From NCBI GenBank assembly GCA_016208305.1, contig JACQYI010000081.1:1-64000 (forward strand): a stretch of DNA of 64,000 nt, given 5' to 3'. The stretch's first letter is position 1; each line of letters starts with the position of its first letter. This document shows positions 44,166 through 54,500 of the stretch, piece after piece. A program made the position numbers and the translations under genes. The notes beneath the pieces are model-generated. The model made no database searches. It had not been told where the DNA came from and saw only the letters and a program-made list of their open reading frames with translations. The DNA comes from Oscillatoriophycideae cyanobacterium NC_groundwater_1537_Pr4_S-0.65um_50_18 (GTDB taxonomy: Bacteria > Cyanobacteriota > Cyanobacteriia > Elainellales > Elainellaceae).

Positions 44166-44212
44166 AGTTATTTTTCAGAAGCCGCGCAGAGCGCGGCTTC
44201 TGAAAAATAACT
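44166..44212. repeat. Perfect 47-bp palindrome (22-bp arms)
   Basis: AGTTATTTTTCAGAAGCCGC plus GC forms the 22-bp left arm (44166-44187). The right arm (44191-44212) is its exact complement across a 3-bp AGA loop. In RNA it would make a very stable hairpin. It lies 203 bp after the small hypothetical gene and 283 bp before the phytochrome gene. It lacks a T-run on either side, so it is not a simple terminator. Nothing else recognisable lies in 43964-44494, apart from a weaker GCCTCAA/TTGAGGC hairpin at 43987-44012. Confidence 0.9.
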
Positions 44213-44494
44213 GTGGTTCATACAATCGAAAATTGCTGTAAGTAGAAGCTCCGCAGGTCTGCTGCCATCAATATCAAACCGTCATTGAACTCAGGCACAG
44301 CATTTCTGTAGCAATGCAACCCAAAACAGAGCCAGGAACTGCACTCTGGCTCCGTGCTATCCCAATGGGGTCTGCAATGTTTTGGGATTAGAATAGTCTG
44401 ATGCATGGGGTTTCATTTTTGAATGTGGTAATTCTCATACAACCCTTTTCTAATATCCTTTTGCAAGCTTTTGTCCTGTACGCAGGACTTTAAC

Positions 44495-47400
44495 ATGAAC
44501 CCCTTAATCGCTCCTGGACAATTTGAATTTAATCCTTCCGCCCTGACAGCTTTGGAGGATTGCAGTGAAGTATCGGTGTATGCACCCGGTTATATTCAAC
44601 CGTATGGAGTTCTTTTAATATTGCAAGAACCCCATCTCACAATTTTGCAAGTGAGTGAGAATGTGGAGAAGTTTTTAGACCTTGCTGCAACTGCCCTTGT
44701 GGGACAGCCGTTACAGCGATTATTTTCGCGCTCTCAAGTTAAACGGGTGGCTGAGTTTCTGCGACAGGATAACCTAGAGCAATGCAATCCATTTGTGTTG
44801 AAAACAAGGGCACAAACTTTTAGAGGTACACTGCATCGAATTGACAATGCTTTGATTTTGGAGCTGGAGCCTCAGTCTCTCATCAATAAGACTCATTCCA
44901 TCCAGTTTTATCATCAGCTGCAAACCTCAATCTTGAGCCTGCGTAGTGCGATCAGCGTGACTGATTTAGCCCAAACGCTGGCCAAGCAAGTGAAAGCAAT
45001 GACGGGATTCGATCGCGTGATGATTTACCGTTTTGCAGCCGACGATCACGGAGTGGTGATTGCTGAGGAGCGGGAAACTCATTTAGAGAGCTACTTGGGG
45101 CTGCACTTCCCGGCGATCGATATTCCTGCCCCTGCCCGTAAACTGTTTCTTCGCAATTGGGTGCGCCAAATTCCTGATATTAATTACACGCCTGCCCCGC
45201 TCATATCGGCTGACGATTTTCATGTTGAACAACCCATAGACATGAGCAATTGTATCTTACGGGGGGTTTCTCCCTATCACATTGAATATTTGCAAAATAT
45301 GGGAGTTGCCGGATCGCTCACCATTTCGTTGATCGACGATCAACGTCTTTGGGGGCTAATTGCTTGTCATCATTACAGCCCTAATTTGGTCAATTATGAG
45401 ACACGCAAGACCTGTGAATTCTTAGGCCAGTTTGCCTCTATTGAATTTGTTCGTCAGCAAGAGCGAGAACTAGACCGTTACCGAACCCAGATCAAAACGA
45501 TTCAAGACAAGCTTCAGCAATCCTTTCTACGAGAACCGAATTTCATTCAGCAGGTACTCACGCAAAATGCTACTGAATTGCTGAATCTAGTTCATGCCGA
45601 AGGAATGGCGATCGCGCTAGATCAGCAAATATCACTCCTTGGTCAAACTCCAACGCTAGAAGAGGTTCAGGCTCTATTGACTTGGTTGCCCCAACTCGAT
45701 CAATCAGACATCTATCCCACTAACTGCCTGATCCGGTTGTATCCACCTGCGAGCGCGTTTACGCAAGTGGCGAGCGGTATTTTAGCCATTTCCATTATGC
45801 TGCATCACAAGTCCTACCATATCTTGTGGTTCCGTCCAGAGCAAGTTCAGACGGTAAATTGGGCGGGCAATCCACAGGATGCCGTCGTGATAGATGATCT
45901 AGGCAACAGGCACTTATGTCCGCGCAAATCTTTTGAACTTTGGAAAGAAACGGTGCGAGAAACATCCCTACCCTGGCAATTGACTGAGGTTGAAGCTGCC
46001 AGAATGATGCAAAATATCTTGATGATGGCAGTCTTAGAATTTTCCCAAACTGCGTTAGAACAAGCCGCCGAACGAGCTACGATCGCCAATCGTGCCAAGA
46101 GCCAGTTTTTGGCCAAAATGAGCCATGAACTACGAACACCGCTTAACGCCATCCTGGGTTTTACCCAAATTATGCATCGCAATTCTAACATTCCTACAGA
46201 TTTTCAAGAGCCTCTCAACATTATCAACCGCAGTGGAGAACACCTGCTGTCACTCATTAATGACGTATTAGAGATGGCTAGAATCGAGTCAGGGCAACTC
46301 ATTTTGGCAGAACGCTACTTTAATCTCCACCGCTTGCTGCGATCGCTGCAAGAAATGTTTACTCTCAAAGCCGCTCAGAAAGGGCTAGAGCTTTTGTTTA
46401 AAGAAGATCCAGACGTTCCTAACTACGTGTGTAGCGACGAAGCAAAATTGCGGCAAATCTTGATTAATCTCATTAGTAATGCGCTTAAATTTACGACCCA
46501 GGGCAGTGTTGTCGTGCAGGTTAGTATAGCGCCTATCCAAGACGTAGAACCAAATTGCACCTGTTATCCCAGCACTTCACCTCCCTGTCATGCGCTTAGG
46601 TTGGCGTTTGTCGTGCAAGATACTGGGTGTGGGCTCGATCGCCGCGATTGGGAAACCGTTTTTGAGGCATTTATGCAGACTGAGCAAGGTCGCAATGTTG
46701 AAGGAACGGGTTTAGGCTTGTCCATTAGTCGTCAGTTCGCTCGTTTAATGGGCGGCGATATTACCGTTCAAAGCACAGTAGGGCAAGGATCAATTTTTAC
46801 CTGTCAGGTTGTTTTACACCAGCCCGAAGCGATGAATTTGCTGGAATCTGGAACCGACTATCTGGTGGTCGGCCTGGAGCCAGGGCAACCGACCTACCGC
46901 ATTCTGGTCGCTGAAGATGTCTTTGAAAATCAACAACTGATGAAGATGCTGTTAGAGTCGATCGGATTTGAGGTTGGTGCTGTCGAAAATGGAGCAGAGG
47001 CGATCGCCCAGTGGCAATCTTGGCAGCCTCATCTGATTTTGATGGATATCCAAATGCCCGTCATGAATGGCTATGAGGCAACTCGGCAAATTCGCTTACA
47101 GGAGTCGGTTAATCAACAGCAAAGAACCCCTATCATTGCACTGACGGCAGCTGCCTTTGAGGACGATCGTACGGCTAGCCTGCAAGTAGGGTGTGATGGC
47201 TATATTGCTAAGCCCTTTAGCGAAATTGTACTGTTTGAAGAGATCGCCTACCATTTAGGCGTGCGCTACCGCTATAGAGAACCCAGTTCACAAACGTCAT
47301 ATCACCTGACACAAAAGCCATTGACTTCACAAGATTTTAACGTGATGTCGCCTGAGTGGATTATCCAAGTTCATGAAGCAGCCCTCGATCTGAGTGATGA

Positions 47401-47518
47401 AAAGCTGCGCCAGTTGGTTACCCTGATCCCGAAAAGCGAACAAGCTTTGATTGAGGCGATGACCTCCCTGATTGATAACTTTCAGTTGGAAGCCATCGCT
47501 AACCTCACACAGATTTAG
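44495..47518 (+). CDS. Bacteriophytochrome hybrid histidine kinase (PAS-GAF-PHY-HK-REC)
   Basis: 1007 residues from ATG 44495 (a TTG 24 bp upstream is also open). The PAS domain holds Cys23 in LEDCSEVSVYAPGYIQPYG, the position where bacteriophytochromes attach biliverdin. The GAF domain has the PAIDIP motif with the conserved Asp, and SPYHIEYLQNMGV: Tyr stands where plant-type/Cph1 phytochromes have their Cys. The PHY domain is present: WFRPEQVQTVNWAGNP and the tongue motif PRKSF. Then come H-box MSHELRTPLNAIL, ATPase boxes NALKFT and GTGLGLS, and a receiver (LVAEDVFENQQ, LILMDIQMP with acceptor Asp, IAKPF). It is a red/far-red light sensor kinase. The GGDEF regulator follows after 7 bp, so the output may be c-di-GMP. 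Confidence 0.92.
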   Translation: MNPLIAPGQFEFNPSALTALEDCSEVSVYAPGYIQPYGVLLILQEPHLTILQVSENVEKFLDLAATALVGQPLQRLFSRSQVKRVAEFLRQDNLEQCNPFVLKTRAQTFRGTLHRIDNALILELEPQSLINKTHSIQFYHQLQTSILSLRSAISVTDLAQTLAKQVKAMTGFDRVMIYRFAADDHGVVIAEERETHLESYLGLHFPAIDIPAPARKLFLRNWVRQIPDINYTPAPLISADDFHVEQPIDMSNCILRGVSPYHIEYLQNMGVAGSLTISLIDDQRLWGLIACHHYSPNLVNYETRKTCEFLGQFASIEFVRQQERELDRYRTQIKTIQDKLQQSFLREPNFIQQVLTQNATELLNLVHAEGMAIALDQQISLLGQTPTLEEVQALLTWLPQLDQSDIYPTNCLIRLYPPASAFTQVASGILAISIMLHHKSYHILWFRPEQVQTVNWAGNPQDAVVIDDLGNRHLCPRKSFELWKETVRETSLPWQLTEVEAARMMQNILMMAVLEFSQTALEQAAERATIANRAKSQFLAKMSHELRTPLNAILGFTQIMHRNSNIPTDFQEPLNIINRSGEHLLSLINDVLEMARIESGQLILAERYFNLHRLLRSLQEMFTLKAAQKGLELLFKEDPDVPNYVCSDEAKLRQILINLISNALKFTTQGSVVVQVSIAPIQDVEPNCTCYPSTSPPCHALRLAFVVQDTGCGLDRRDWETVFEAFMQTEQGRNVEGTGLGLSISRQFARLMGGDITVQSTVGQGSIFTCQVVLHQPEAMNLLESGTDYLVVGLEPGQPTYRILVAEDVFENQQLMKMLLESIGFEVGAVENGAEAIAQWQSWQPHLILMDIQMPVMNGYEATRQIRLQESVNQQQRTPIIALTAAAFEDDRTASLQVGCDGYIAKPFSEIVLFEEIAYHLGVRYRYREPSSQTSYHLTQKPLTSQDFNVMSPEWIIQVHEAALDLSDEKLRQLVTLIPKSEQALIEAMTSLIDNFQLEAIANLTQI

Positions 47519-47525
47519 GAGCAAT

Positions 47526-48485
47526 ATGGCTACTCTCCTCAAACCTAATACGGCAATCTATATCCTAATTGTGGATGATAACTCCGACAATCTACGGCTA
47601 TTGGCCAAGATGCTGGAGTCTCAAGGGTATAACGTTCGTAAATCCTTAAATGGGAGAATGGCGCTTCAGGCAATTCATCGTGATCCGCCTGATCTGCTTT
47701 TGCTAGATATCACCATGCCAGAAATGAGTGGCTATGAAGTTTGCCAACAGTTGAAAGCAGCTGAAGCCACTGCAAATATCCCTGTCATTTTTATCAGTGC
47801 TCTCGATTGCATGGACGATAAAGTTCGAGCTTTTGAAATAGGAGGCCAAGACTATATCACCAAACCTTTTCAAGAACTGGAAGTGCTGATGAGGGTCAGA
47901 AATCAACTGTTGATCCAACAGCAACAGCAACAGCTAATGCAGCAAAACCAGCGGCTAGAGCGAGAAATCGAAGAACGATTAAGGGCTGAAGCAGCGGTGA
48001 GGCAACTATCTCTGACTGATGAACTCACCGGGATATACAATCGTCGGGGCTTTTTCCTGCTAGCCGGGCAACAGCTAAAGGTTGCTCGCCGAACCCAGAC
48101 AGCTTGTTGCCTCTTATTTACCGACCTGGATGGTCTCAAGCAGATTAATGATTCTTTTGGGCATGAAGTAGGAGATCGAGTGATTGTTGAGGCGGCTCAA
48201 CTCCTGACTGAAACGTTTCGTGATGCAGATATTGTGGCTCGCCTTGGGGGGGATGAATTTGCTGTTGTGTTCCCCAGTTGTTCAGGCCAGCCAGATGAAT
48301 TTTATAAACGATTACAGACCAATATCGATCGCTTCAATCAAATGAATGGTAATTCCTATCAATTATCGATGAGTGCAGGAATTCAGGTCTATGCATCAAC
48401 TGATGACATTGCGCTAGAACAATTACTGACACAAGCTGACCAATTAATGTACGAACATAAGAGAGCCAAACGCCTTTCACCGTAA
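47526..48485 (+). CDS. Response regulator with GGDEF output (diguanylate cyclase)
   Basis: 319 residues from ATG 47526 (AGGAGCA ribosome site overlapping the end of the upstream gene). Receiver: ILIVDDNSDNLRLLAKML, acceptor Asp in LLLLDITMP, and ITKPF. A glutamine-rich coiled linker leads to the GGDEF domain: LTDELTGIYNRRGF, LFTDLDGLKQIND, ARLGGDEFAVVF. The active motif is intact, and RDAD lies five residues before GGDEF, matching the RxxD inhibitory site. It makes c-di-GMP from GTP when active. Its place 7 bp after the phytochrome kinase makes it the natural phosphotransfer partner. Confidence 0.92.
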   Translation: MATLLKPNTAIYILIVDDNSDNLRLLAKMLESQGYNVRKSLNGRMALQAIHRDPPDLLLLDITMPEMSGYEVCQQLKAAEATANIPVIFISALDCMDDKVRAFEIGGQDYITKPFQELEVLMRVRNQLLIQQQQQQLMQQNQRLEREIEERLRAEAAVRQLSLTDELTGIYNRRGFFLLAGQQLKVARRTQTACCLLFTDLDGLKQINDSFGHEVGDRVIVEAAQLLTETFRDADIVARLGGDEFAVVFPSCSGQPDEFYKRLQTNIDRFNQMNGNSYQLSMSAGIQVYASTDDIALEQLLTQADQLMYEHKRAKRLSP

Positions 48486-48580
48486 GGAGCAGGGATAAAA
48501 TAAACCCCAATAGCTCAGCAGTCAGGACGTTTGGATTTTATTTGATTTATGATCCTGAGCGATCGACTGATCCTGATCAG

Positions 48581-50323
48581 TTAGCAAAATGGCTGATATG
48601 CTTTTTTGAGATAGAGCTTCTCAATATCTGCTGCCATGAGCGGTCGAGAGAATAAATAGCCTTGCCCAAACTCGCAGCCAAGCTGCTGTAGCCACTGAAG
48701 CTGCTGAGCTGTTTCAATACCTTCAGCAGTGACAGCAAGCCCAAGTTGATTGCTCAGCGTAATAATAGTAGTTACGACTTGATAGTTGCGATTCCCGGCT
48801 TGGAGCTGATTGACGAAAGAGCGATCGATTTTCAGTATGTCTACCGGAAAGCGGTGCAGATAGCCCAGAGAAGAGTACCCTGTGCCAAAGTCATCAATGC
48901 TGATCTGAATTTGCCGCGATCGCAATTGCTCAGTCAGCCCAATGGCCGTTTGGGCATTATCCATGATGGCGCTCTCGGTAATTTCTAGCTTGAGATGAGC
49001 GGGGCTGACAGCAGTTTCTGCCAAGACTCGATCGATGTCATTCAAGAGATCGGGACAGGAAAATTGCCGCACAGAGAGATTCACACTCATCGTTAAGTCT
49101 GTCCAGCCCTGCTGTTGCCAATCCCGCAATTGCTGGCAAGCCTGCTTCAGCACCACGATACCAACCGGTACGATCAGACCTGTTTCCTCTAGGCAGGGGA
49201 TAAATTCTCCGGGTGAAACCATGCCACGATCGGCATGTTGCCAGCGCACTAATGCCTCAAAACCGCAAATTTTCCCCGATGTTAGATTAACAATTGGCTG
49301 ATAGTAGGTGACAAACTCTTGCTGTTCTAGCGCTCGCTGTAAGTCATTTTCCAAGGTTAGGCGACTTAGCATGGCCTCAGCCATCTGGCGATCAAAAAAT
49401 TGATAGCAACCTTTGCCTTGAAGCTTGGCTCTATACATAGCCGTATCGGCGTTTTGCAAGGGTTCTTCCGATTGCTGATAGGCACTACTGCCCAAAGTAA
49501 TGCCCATGCACACGGTCATAAACATTTCACAATCCGCCACAATAAACGGCGAACGAAAGCTCTGAAGAATAGCTTCGATGAAGGGTTTAAGGGCGATCGC
49601 GTCCTCTACTTGATGAAGCAAAAAGCAAAACTCATCCTCACCCATGCGAGCCAATACATCGCCGGGACGGAGATGCTGTTGCAACCGTTTTGTAATAGCG
49701 AGCAGCAGTTGATCTCCGACAGCATGACCAAAGGAACCATTAACCAGCTTGAACTGATCGCAGTCTAGATAAATGACTGCAAAGGAGGATACTCCTGATT
49801 GTAAGACCTCACTCAATTTCTGAAGTAATGACGTTCGGCTAGGTAACTGCGTGAGCGCATCCTGAAAAATCAGGGTCTGCAACTGAGCCGTTCGCTGTTG
49901 TACTGTAGATTCTAACCGGGCATTAAAGGTGGCTAATTGCTTATATTGCTGACGGATGCGTAACATCGATCGCACCCTTGCCATTAACTCCAGCCGATTA
50001 ACAGGCTTGCTGATAAAGTCATCTGCTCCAGCCATCAAACATCTGGCTAAATCTGTTTTGGTGGTCAGAGCGGTGACGATAATGATCGGAATAGATTCCC
50101 ATTGCGGTATGGCCTTAATCCGTTTACAGACTTCGATACCGTCCATCCCTGACATCATCACATCCAACAAAATTACGTCTGGTTGGAATAGATCTAGGAA
50201 ATCAAGCGCCTCTTGACCACTGGCAGCATAATGCAACTGATAGTCTTGATCGGACAAGAGTGTCTCAATTACATCAAAATTGTCGGGTTCATCATCAACA
50301 ATGAGGAGAGAGGGATGATCCAT
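48581..50323 (-). CDS. Response regulator with GGDEF (degenerate) and EAL domains
   Basis: 580 residues from ATG 50323, which starts the receiver (MDHPSLLIVDDEPDNFDVIE) just as in the upstream neighbour; a farther ATG at 50371 overlaps that gene. The receiver has acceptor Asp in VILLDVMMSGMDG and ISKPV. The GGDEF domain reads ARMGEDEFCFLL, so the second Gly is Glu and cyclase activity is doubtful. The EAL domain retains GFEALVRW, SVNLSVRQF, EITESAIMD, SIDDFGTGYSSL, and LKIDRSFV, which fits an active c-di-GMP phosphodiesterase. It is the last gene of a four-gene minus-strand set, converging on the phytochrome-cyclase pair that would make the same messenger. Confidence 0.9.
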   Translation of the reverse strand: MDHPSLLIVDDEPDNFDVIETLLSDQDYQLHYAASGQEALDFLDLFQPDVILLDVMMSGMDGIEVCKRIKAIPQWESIPIIIVTALTTKTDLARCLMAGADDFISKPVNRLELMARVRSMLRIRQQYKQLATFNARLESTVQQRTAQLQTLIFQDALTQLPSRTSLLQKLSEVLQSGVSSFAVIYLDCDQFKLVNGSFGHAVGDQLLLAITKRLQQHLRPGDVLARMGEDEFCFLLHQVEDAIALKPFIEAILQSFRSPFIVADCEMFMTVCMGITLGSSAYQQSEEPLQNADTAMYRAKLQGKGCYQFFDRQMAEAMLSRLTLENDLQRALEQQEFVTYYQPIVNLTSGKICGFEALVRWQHADRGMVSPGEFIPCLEETGLIVPVGIVVLKQACQQLRDWQQQGWTDLTMSVNLSVRQFSCPDLLNDIDRVLAETAVSPAHLKLEITESAIMDNAQTAIGLTEQLRSRQIQISIDDFGTGYSSLGYLHRFPVDILKIDRSFVNQLQAGNRNYQVVTTIITLSNQLGLAVTAEGIETAQQLQWLQQLGCEFGQGYLFSRPLMAADIEKLYLKKAYQPFC

Positions 50324-50357
50324 AAGAATGCCAGAGTATATGTTGCTAATAGTGGTA

Positions 50358-51575
50358 TCAACTATCAGCATCAGACGAAAGCGGCAAGACTGCCAATTTT
50401 TCTGAAGATTGACTTGCCAGATGCTTGGAGTTTTCTAAGGGTAAGGTGAGATAAATCGCTGTCTTTTTTTTGTGGGTGCTGGTAACGAGAAAGCGTCCAC
50501 CATATAATGTGACAGCCTTCTGTGCAATTTTCAACCCTAACCCTGCACCTTGCTGTTGGTAGGTTTGACGTTCAAATTGCATGAAGGCTCCGATGCTAGT
50601 GATTTGCTCTTGAGTCATGCCCCGTCCACAGTCGCTAATCCAGAGATGAAACATTTTACCTTGACATTCACCGCGCACTGTTACAGGAGTTTCAGATTGA
50701 GAAAATTTAAAGGAATTGCTCAACAGCTCATTCATGATCCATTTAAGGTGATTATGGGAGACGGCTAGATCTGCGACCTCAATTTGGCAGGTTAAATCAT
50801 GAGAGCGTCCCATCTCTTTGGCGATCGCTGCGACAAGATGTTCAATTAAAGCGCTGCTACAACCAACCTTGTTGATAAGAGTGGTATTGGTTTCTTTCTT
50901 GTTTTTCAGTTCATTGAAAGAAAGTTCTAGATCAAGATAGTTTAAAAATCTTTGAGTCAAGCTTTCTAATTGACAGGCTGATTCGTGTGAAAGATCCAAT
51001 AACTCATGAATGCTCCCAGAATCCATATCATCAATGTTTTCTTTGAGTGTGCTGATCGCCCCCAAAATACCGTTGAGCGGCGTATTTAATTCATGGGGCA
51101 GGCTGGCCGCAAGATTGCCGCGTAGCGCCTGTAAGTTATTTCTTAAGAGATTGATGGTATCTCGTTGCAGCCTAGAAAAGGATTGGATGCGATCGTACTG
51201 CTGCTTAATTCGCAGCATGGAGTGAACGCGAGCACGCAGTTCTAGCCCATGCATTGGCTTGCTAATAAAATCGTCGGCACCGGCCTGCAAGCAGCGGGCA
51301 AGATCCTCTTTTGTGTTTAACGCAGTCACCATAATGATGGGAATGGCCTGCCATTTTAAAGTAGCTTTGATTTTCTGGCAAACTTCGATACCGTCCATTC
51401 CAGGCATCATGATATCGAGCAGAATCAGATCAGGCTGGAATGTCTCTAGCGCAGCGATCGCCTCATAGCCACTGGCAGCATAGTGTAGCTCGTAGCCGCA
51501 ATCGGACAAGAGCGTTTCAATCACATCAAAGTTATCAGGCTCATCATCAACAACCAGGATAGAATGCTGATTCAT
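50358..51575 (-). CDS. Response regulator-histidine kinase hybrid
   Basis: 405 residues. An N-terminal receiver (MNQHSILVVDDEPDNFDVIE, LILLDIMMPGMDGIEV, ISKPMHG) is followed by a kinase core with H-box SLPHELNTPLNGILGA, N-box MNELLSNSFKFSQ and GAGLGLKIAQKA. The receiver is nearly identical in its first thirty residues to that of the next gene, pointing to duplication. It overlaps the preceding kinase gene by 4 bp (ATGA), so translation is coupled. In such REC-HK proteins the receiver usually takes the phosphoryl group from another kinase and tunes the kinase half. The stimulus is unknown. Confidence 0.9.
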   Translation of the reverse strand: MNQHSILVVDDEPDNFDVIETLLSDCGYELHYAASGYEAIAALETFQPDLILLDIMMPGMDGIEVCQKIKATLKWQAIPIIMVTALNTKEDLARCLQAGADDFISKPMHGLELRARVHSMLRIKQQYDRIQSFSRLQRDTINLLRNNLQALRGNLAASLPHELNTPLNGILGAISTLKENIDDMDSGSIHELLDLSHESACQLESLTQRFLNYLDLELSFNELKNKKETNTTLINKVGCSSALIEHLVAAIAKEMGRSHDLTCQIEVADLAVSHNHLKWIMNELLSNSFKFSQSETPVTVRGECQGKMFHLWISDCGRGMTQEQITSIGAFMQFERQTYQQQGAGLGLKIAQKAVTLYGGRFLVTSTHKKKTAIYLTLPLENSKHLASQSSEKLAVLPLSSDADS

Positions 51576-54500
51576 AAGTTGTTTCTCGCATTTAAAAGTT
51601 GTTGAATCATAGATACAAGCTGCTTCAGTTGGACTGGCTTAGATAAATAGTCGTTGGCTCCCGCTTGTATACATTTTTCCCGATCGCCCGCCATAACTAA
51701 CGCCGTCAGAGCCACGATCGGGGTATTGACTAAGTTGCTACAAAGGCGAATCTGCCTCATGGCTTCTAGACCATCTACTCCTGGCATTTGGATATCCATC
51801 AAAATTAAGTCAGGCTGGTGGGCTTGGGCGAGGTCGATGGCTTCTTGACCCTGCCTTGCCAACAGCAGACGATAGCCTTTGGCTTTTAAGTAGCTAGAAA
51901 TCGTACTGATATTGGCTTCATTATCTTCGGCTAAGAGAATGAGCGGGGAGGCGATCGCTCTAGAAGATGCAATTGTCATGAAATTCGGGGGTGGCAACGT
52001 ATGGGATAGAGTTTCATCGGGGTTAAGGCAGGTGGGATGGATCGCTCTCCGAGGGGGCAACGAACTCATGTAAGGGATATGCAGCGTAAAGCAACTGCCT
52101 TCCCCGACTTTACTGTGAAGGCTGACAAATCCTTGATGCAATTCAACAATTTGCTTCACCATCACCAATCCTAAGCCAGTCCCTTCATATTGACGGTTAA
52201 GGTTGCTGTCAAGTTGGACAAAGGGTTGAAAAAGTTTGGATTGATCCGCAGGGGCAATGCCAATGCCCGTATCCATCACAGAAATACAAAGATAATAATC
52301 TTGCAGCTGGCAGTAAAGGCCTTCGACATTATCCGGCGAACCCTGTACTGCCTTTGAGCGGCTTAAGGATATGCGCTCAGCCAAATTAGTCTCAAGGGGT
52401 TCGAGGTGAACCCTGAGCGTCACTCGCCCTCCAGTGGGGGTAAATTTGACGGCATTGGTCAATAAGTTAATCAACACTTGCTGCATGCGGCGCTCATCAA
52501 CGGCGATGTCTGCCAAACCTGGAGGCAAGATCGATACGAGATGAATTTGCTTCTTGAAGGCCAATTGCTTGACGAACATCAGGCTGGCGGTGCATAGGTG
52601 GGTGACTGAAGTCATGGATATCTTTAGCTCTAGCTTGTCTGCCGCAATCTTTGAGACTTCCAGAATGTCATTGATCAATGACAGCAGATGTTTCCCACTT
52701 CGCTCAACCGTGGAAACCGCCTTTTTCTGACGATCGTTTAAAGTGCCAAACACTTCTTCCTGTAGCCCCTCTGTCATGCCCAGAATGACATTGAGGGGGG
52801 TACGGAGTTCGTGACTCATGTTTGCCAGAAATTCATCTTTGAGACGAGTAGCGCGGATCAGCTCAGCATTGGTGTGGGTGAGCTGTTGGTGGCTTGCTTG
52901 CAGTTGGGCGTACAGTTCTGATTGTTGAATGGCGATCGCCAACTGCCCAGAAAGCTGCTGCATTAATTCAATTTCCCAGGGCTGCCACTGGCGGGGAGCA
53001 CTGCACTGATGGGCAACCAGCAAGCCCCAGAGCGTTTGATTCTGAATAATCGGCGTGACCAGTTTGGCTCTGACCTGCATGTCTTTCAAGAAATCTACCA
53101 AGCAGCGTAAGGTCAGCCCTGTTTCCCGATCGCTAAGGGCAAACACTCGACCCTGCACATAGCGGCTATAGTTTTCTGGGGGGAAGCGCTCTTCTGGAAA
53201 GATCTGATCCAGAATGACAGGCCAACCCGCTGAAACCGATTCAGCAATGGTTTGTCCCGTGTTATCTGGCAAGATTCGATAGACCAAAACTCGGTCAGCC
53301 TGCAACACCTGATGCACTTCTGAAACGGTCGTGTTGAGAATTTCTTGGAGATTGAGTGATGCCCGGATGCGTTGGGAGATACTGTTGACGAGATGCTCTC
53401 GATCGGATTGCTGCTGTAACCTGATCTCTGCCTGTTTGCGATCGCTAATATCCTGAATTTGAGAAACAAAATAAAGCGGTTGCTCTTGGGCATCTCTCAC
53501 CAGAGAGACGCTGAGCAATCCCCAAACCCATTGTTCTTGCTTTGTGACATACCGTTTCTCCAGGTGATAGCTGTGGATCTCTCCTGCCAGCATTTGCTGA
53601 AACAGGTCTAAATCTTTTGACAAATCCTCAGGATGGGTTAATTCCTGAAAGGTCAGATTGAGCAGTTCGGCTTCGCTATAGCCCCAAAAATTACAGAGAG
53701 AGCCATTCACCTTTAAAAATTTGCCCTCAGGAGAGACTATACACATGCCGACTGCCGTCGTGTCAAATGCTTTTCGGAAGCGTTCCTCACTCAATTGAAG
53801 AGCCTCTTCGGCCTGTTTTTGATCGTCTTCGAAGCGCTTGCGATCGCTGATATCAACTAAGTACCCCACCATTTCGATGGGGGTTCCCTGGTGATCCCGC
53901 ACTAAGCGAAGTTCAGCATGTATCCATAGATAGTGTCCCGCTTGATGCTGGAATCGGTATTCATGAATATGGCACCCTCGCTCCAAGAGTTGAGGTAACT
54001 CAGCAAACACCTGAGGCGCATCATCAGGGTGAAGATGGTCAGCCCAGAAGCTAGGCTCTGCTAGGAATTGAGCTGAGGTGTGACCTGTCATATCATAGAT
54101 ATTGTCGCTGATGAAGGTGGCTCTATAATCCCCTCCAGGTCTACAGGTAAAAATCACCGCAGGGCTTTCAGATAGAACAAATTGCAGCCTTTCTTGCAGC
54201 CGTTGATTTTCTTGCTCAGCCCGTTGGCGATCGGCTTCAAGCCGCACCCTTTCACTCACATCTCTAAAAATTCCTTGGGCAAAGTGCTCACCGTCTAAGT
54301 CAATTCTGCTGGCGGTAATCTCAACAGGCACTTGACTACCGTCTTTGCGCAGCACAATGCTTTGCAGAGTGGTATTCACCTTATGCAAAACGACATGGTT
54401 AAAATGTTGGCACGCCGCTTCTAGAACGGTGGGAGGATGAAGCTGAGACATGTGTAGCTGAGTCAGTTCCTCTCGGCTATAGCCTAGGAGCACCTCTGCT

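Noticed and set aside
44218-44406. 62-codon minus-strand frame next to the palindrome
   Set aside because: No recognisable domain; could be a remnant, but nothing supports a gene.
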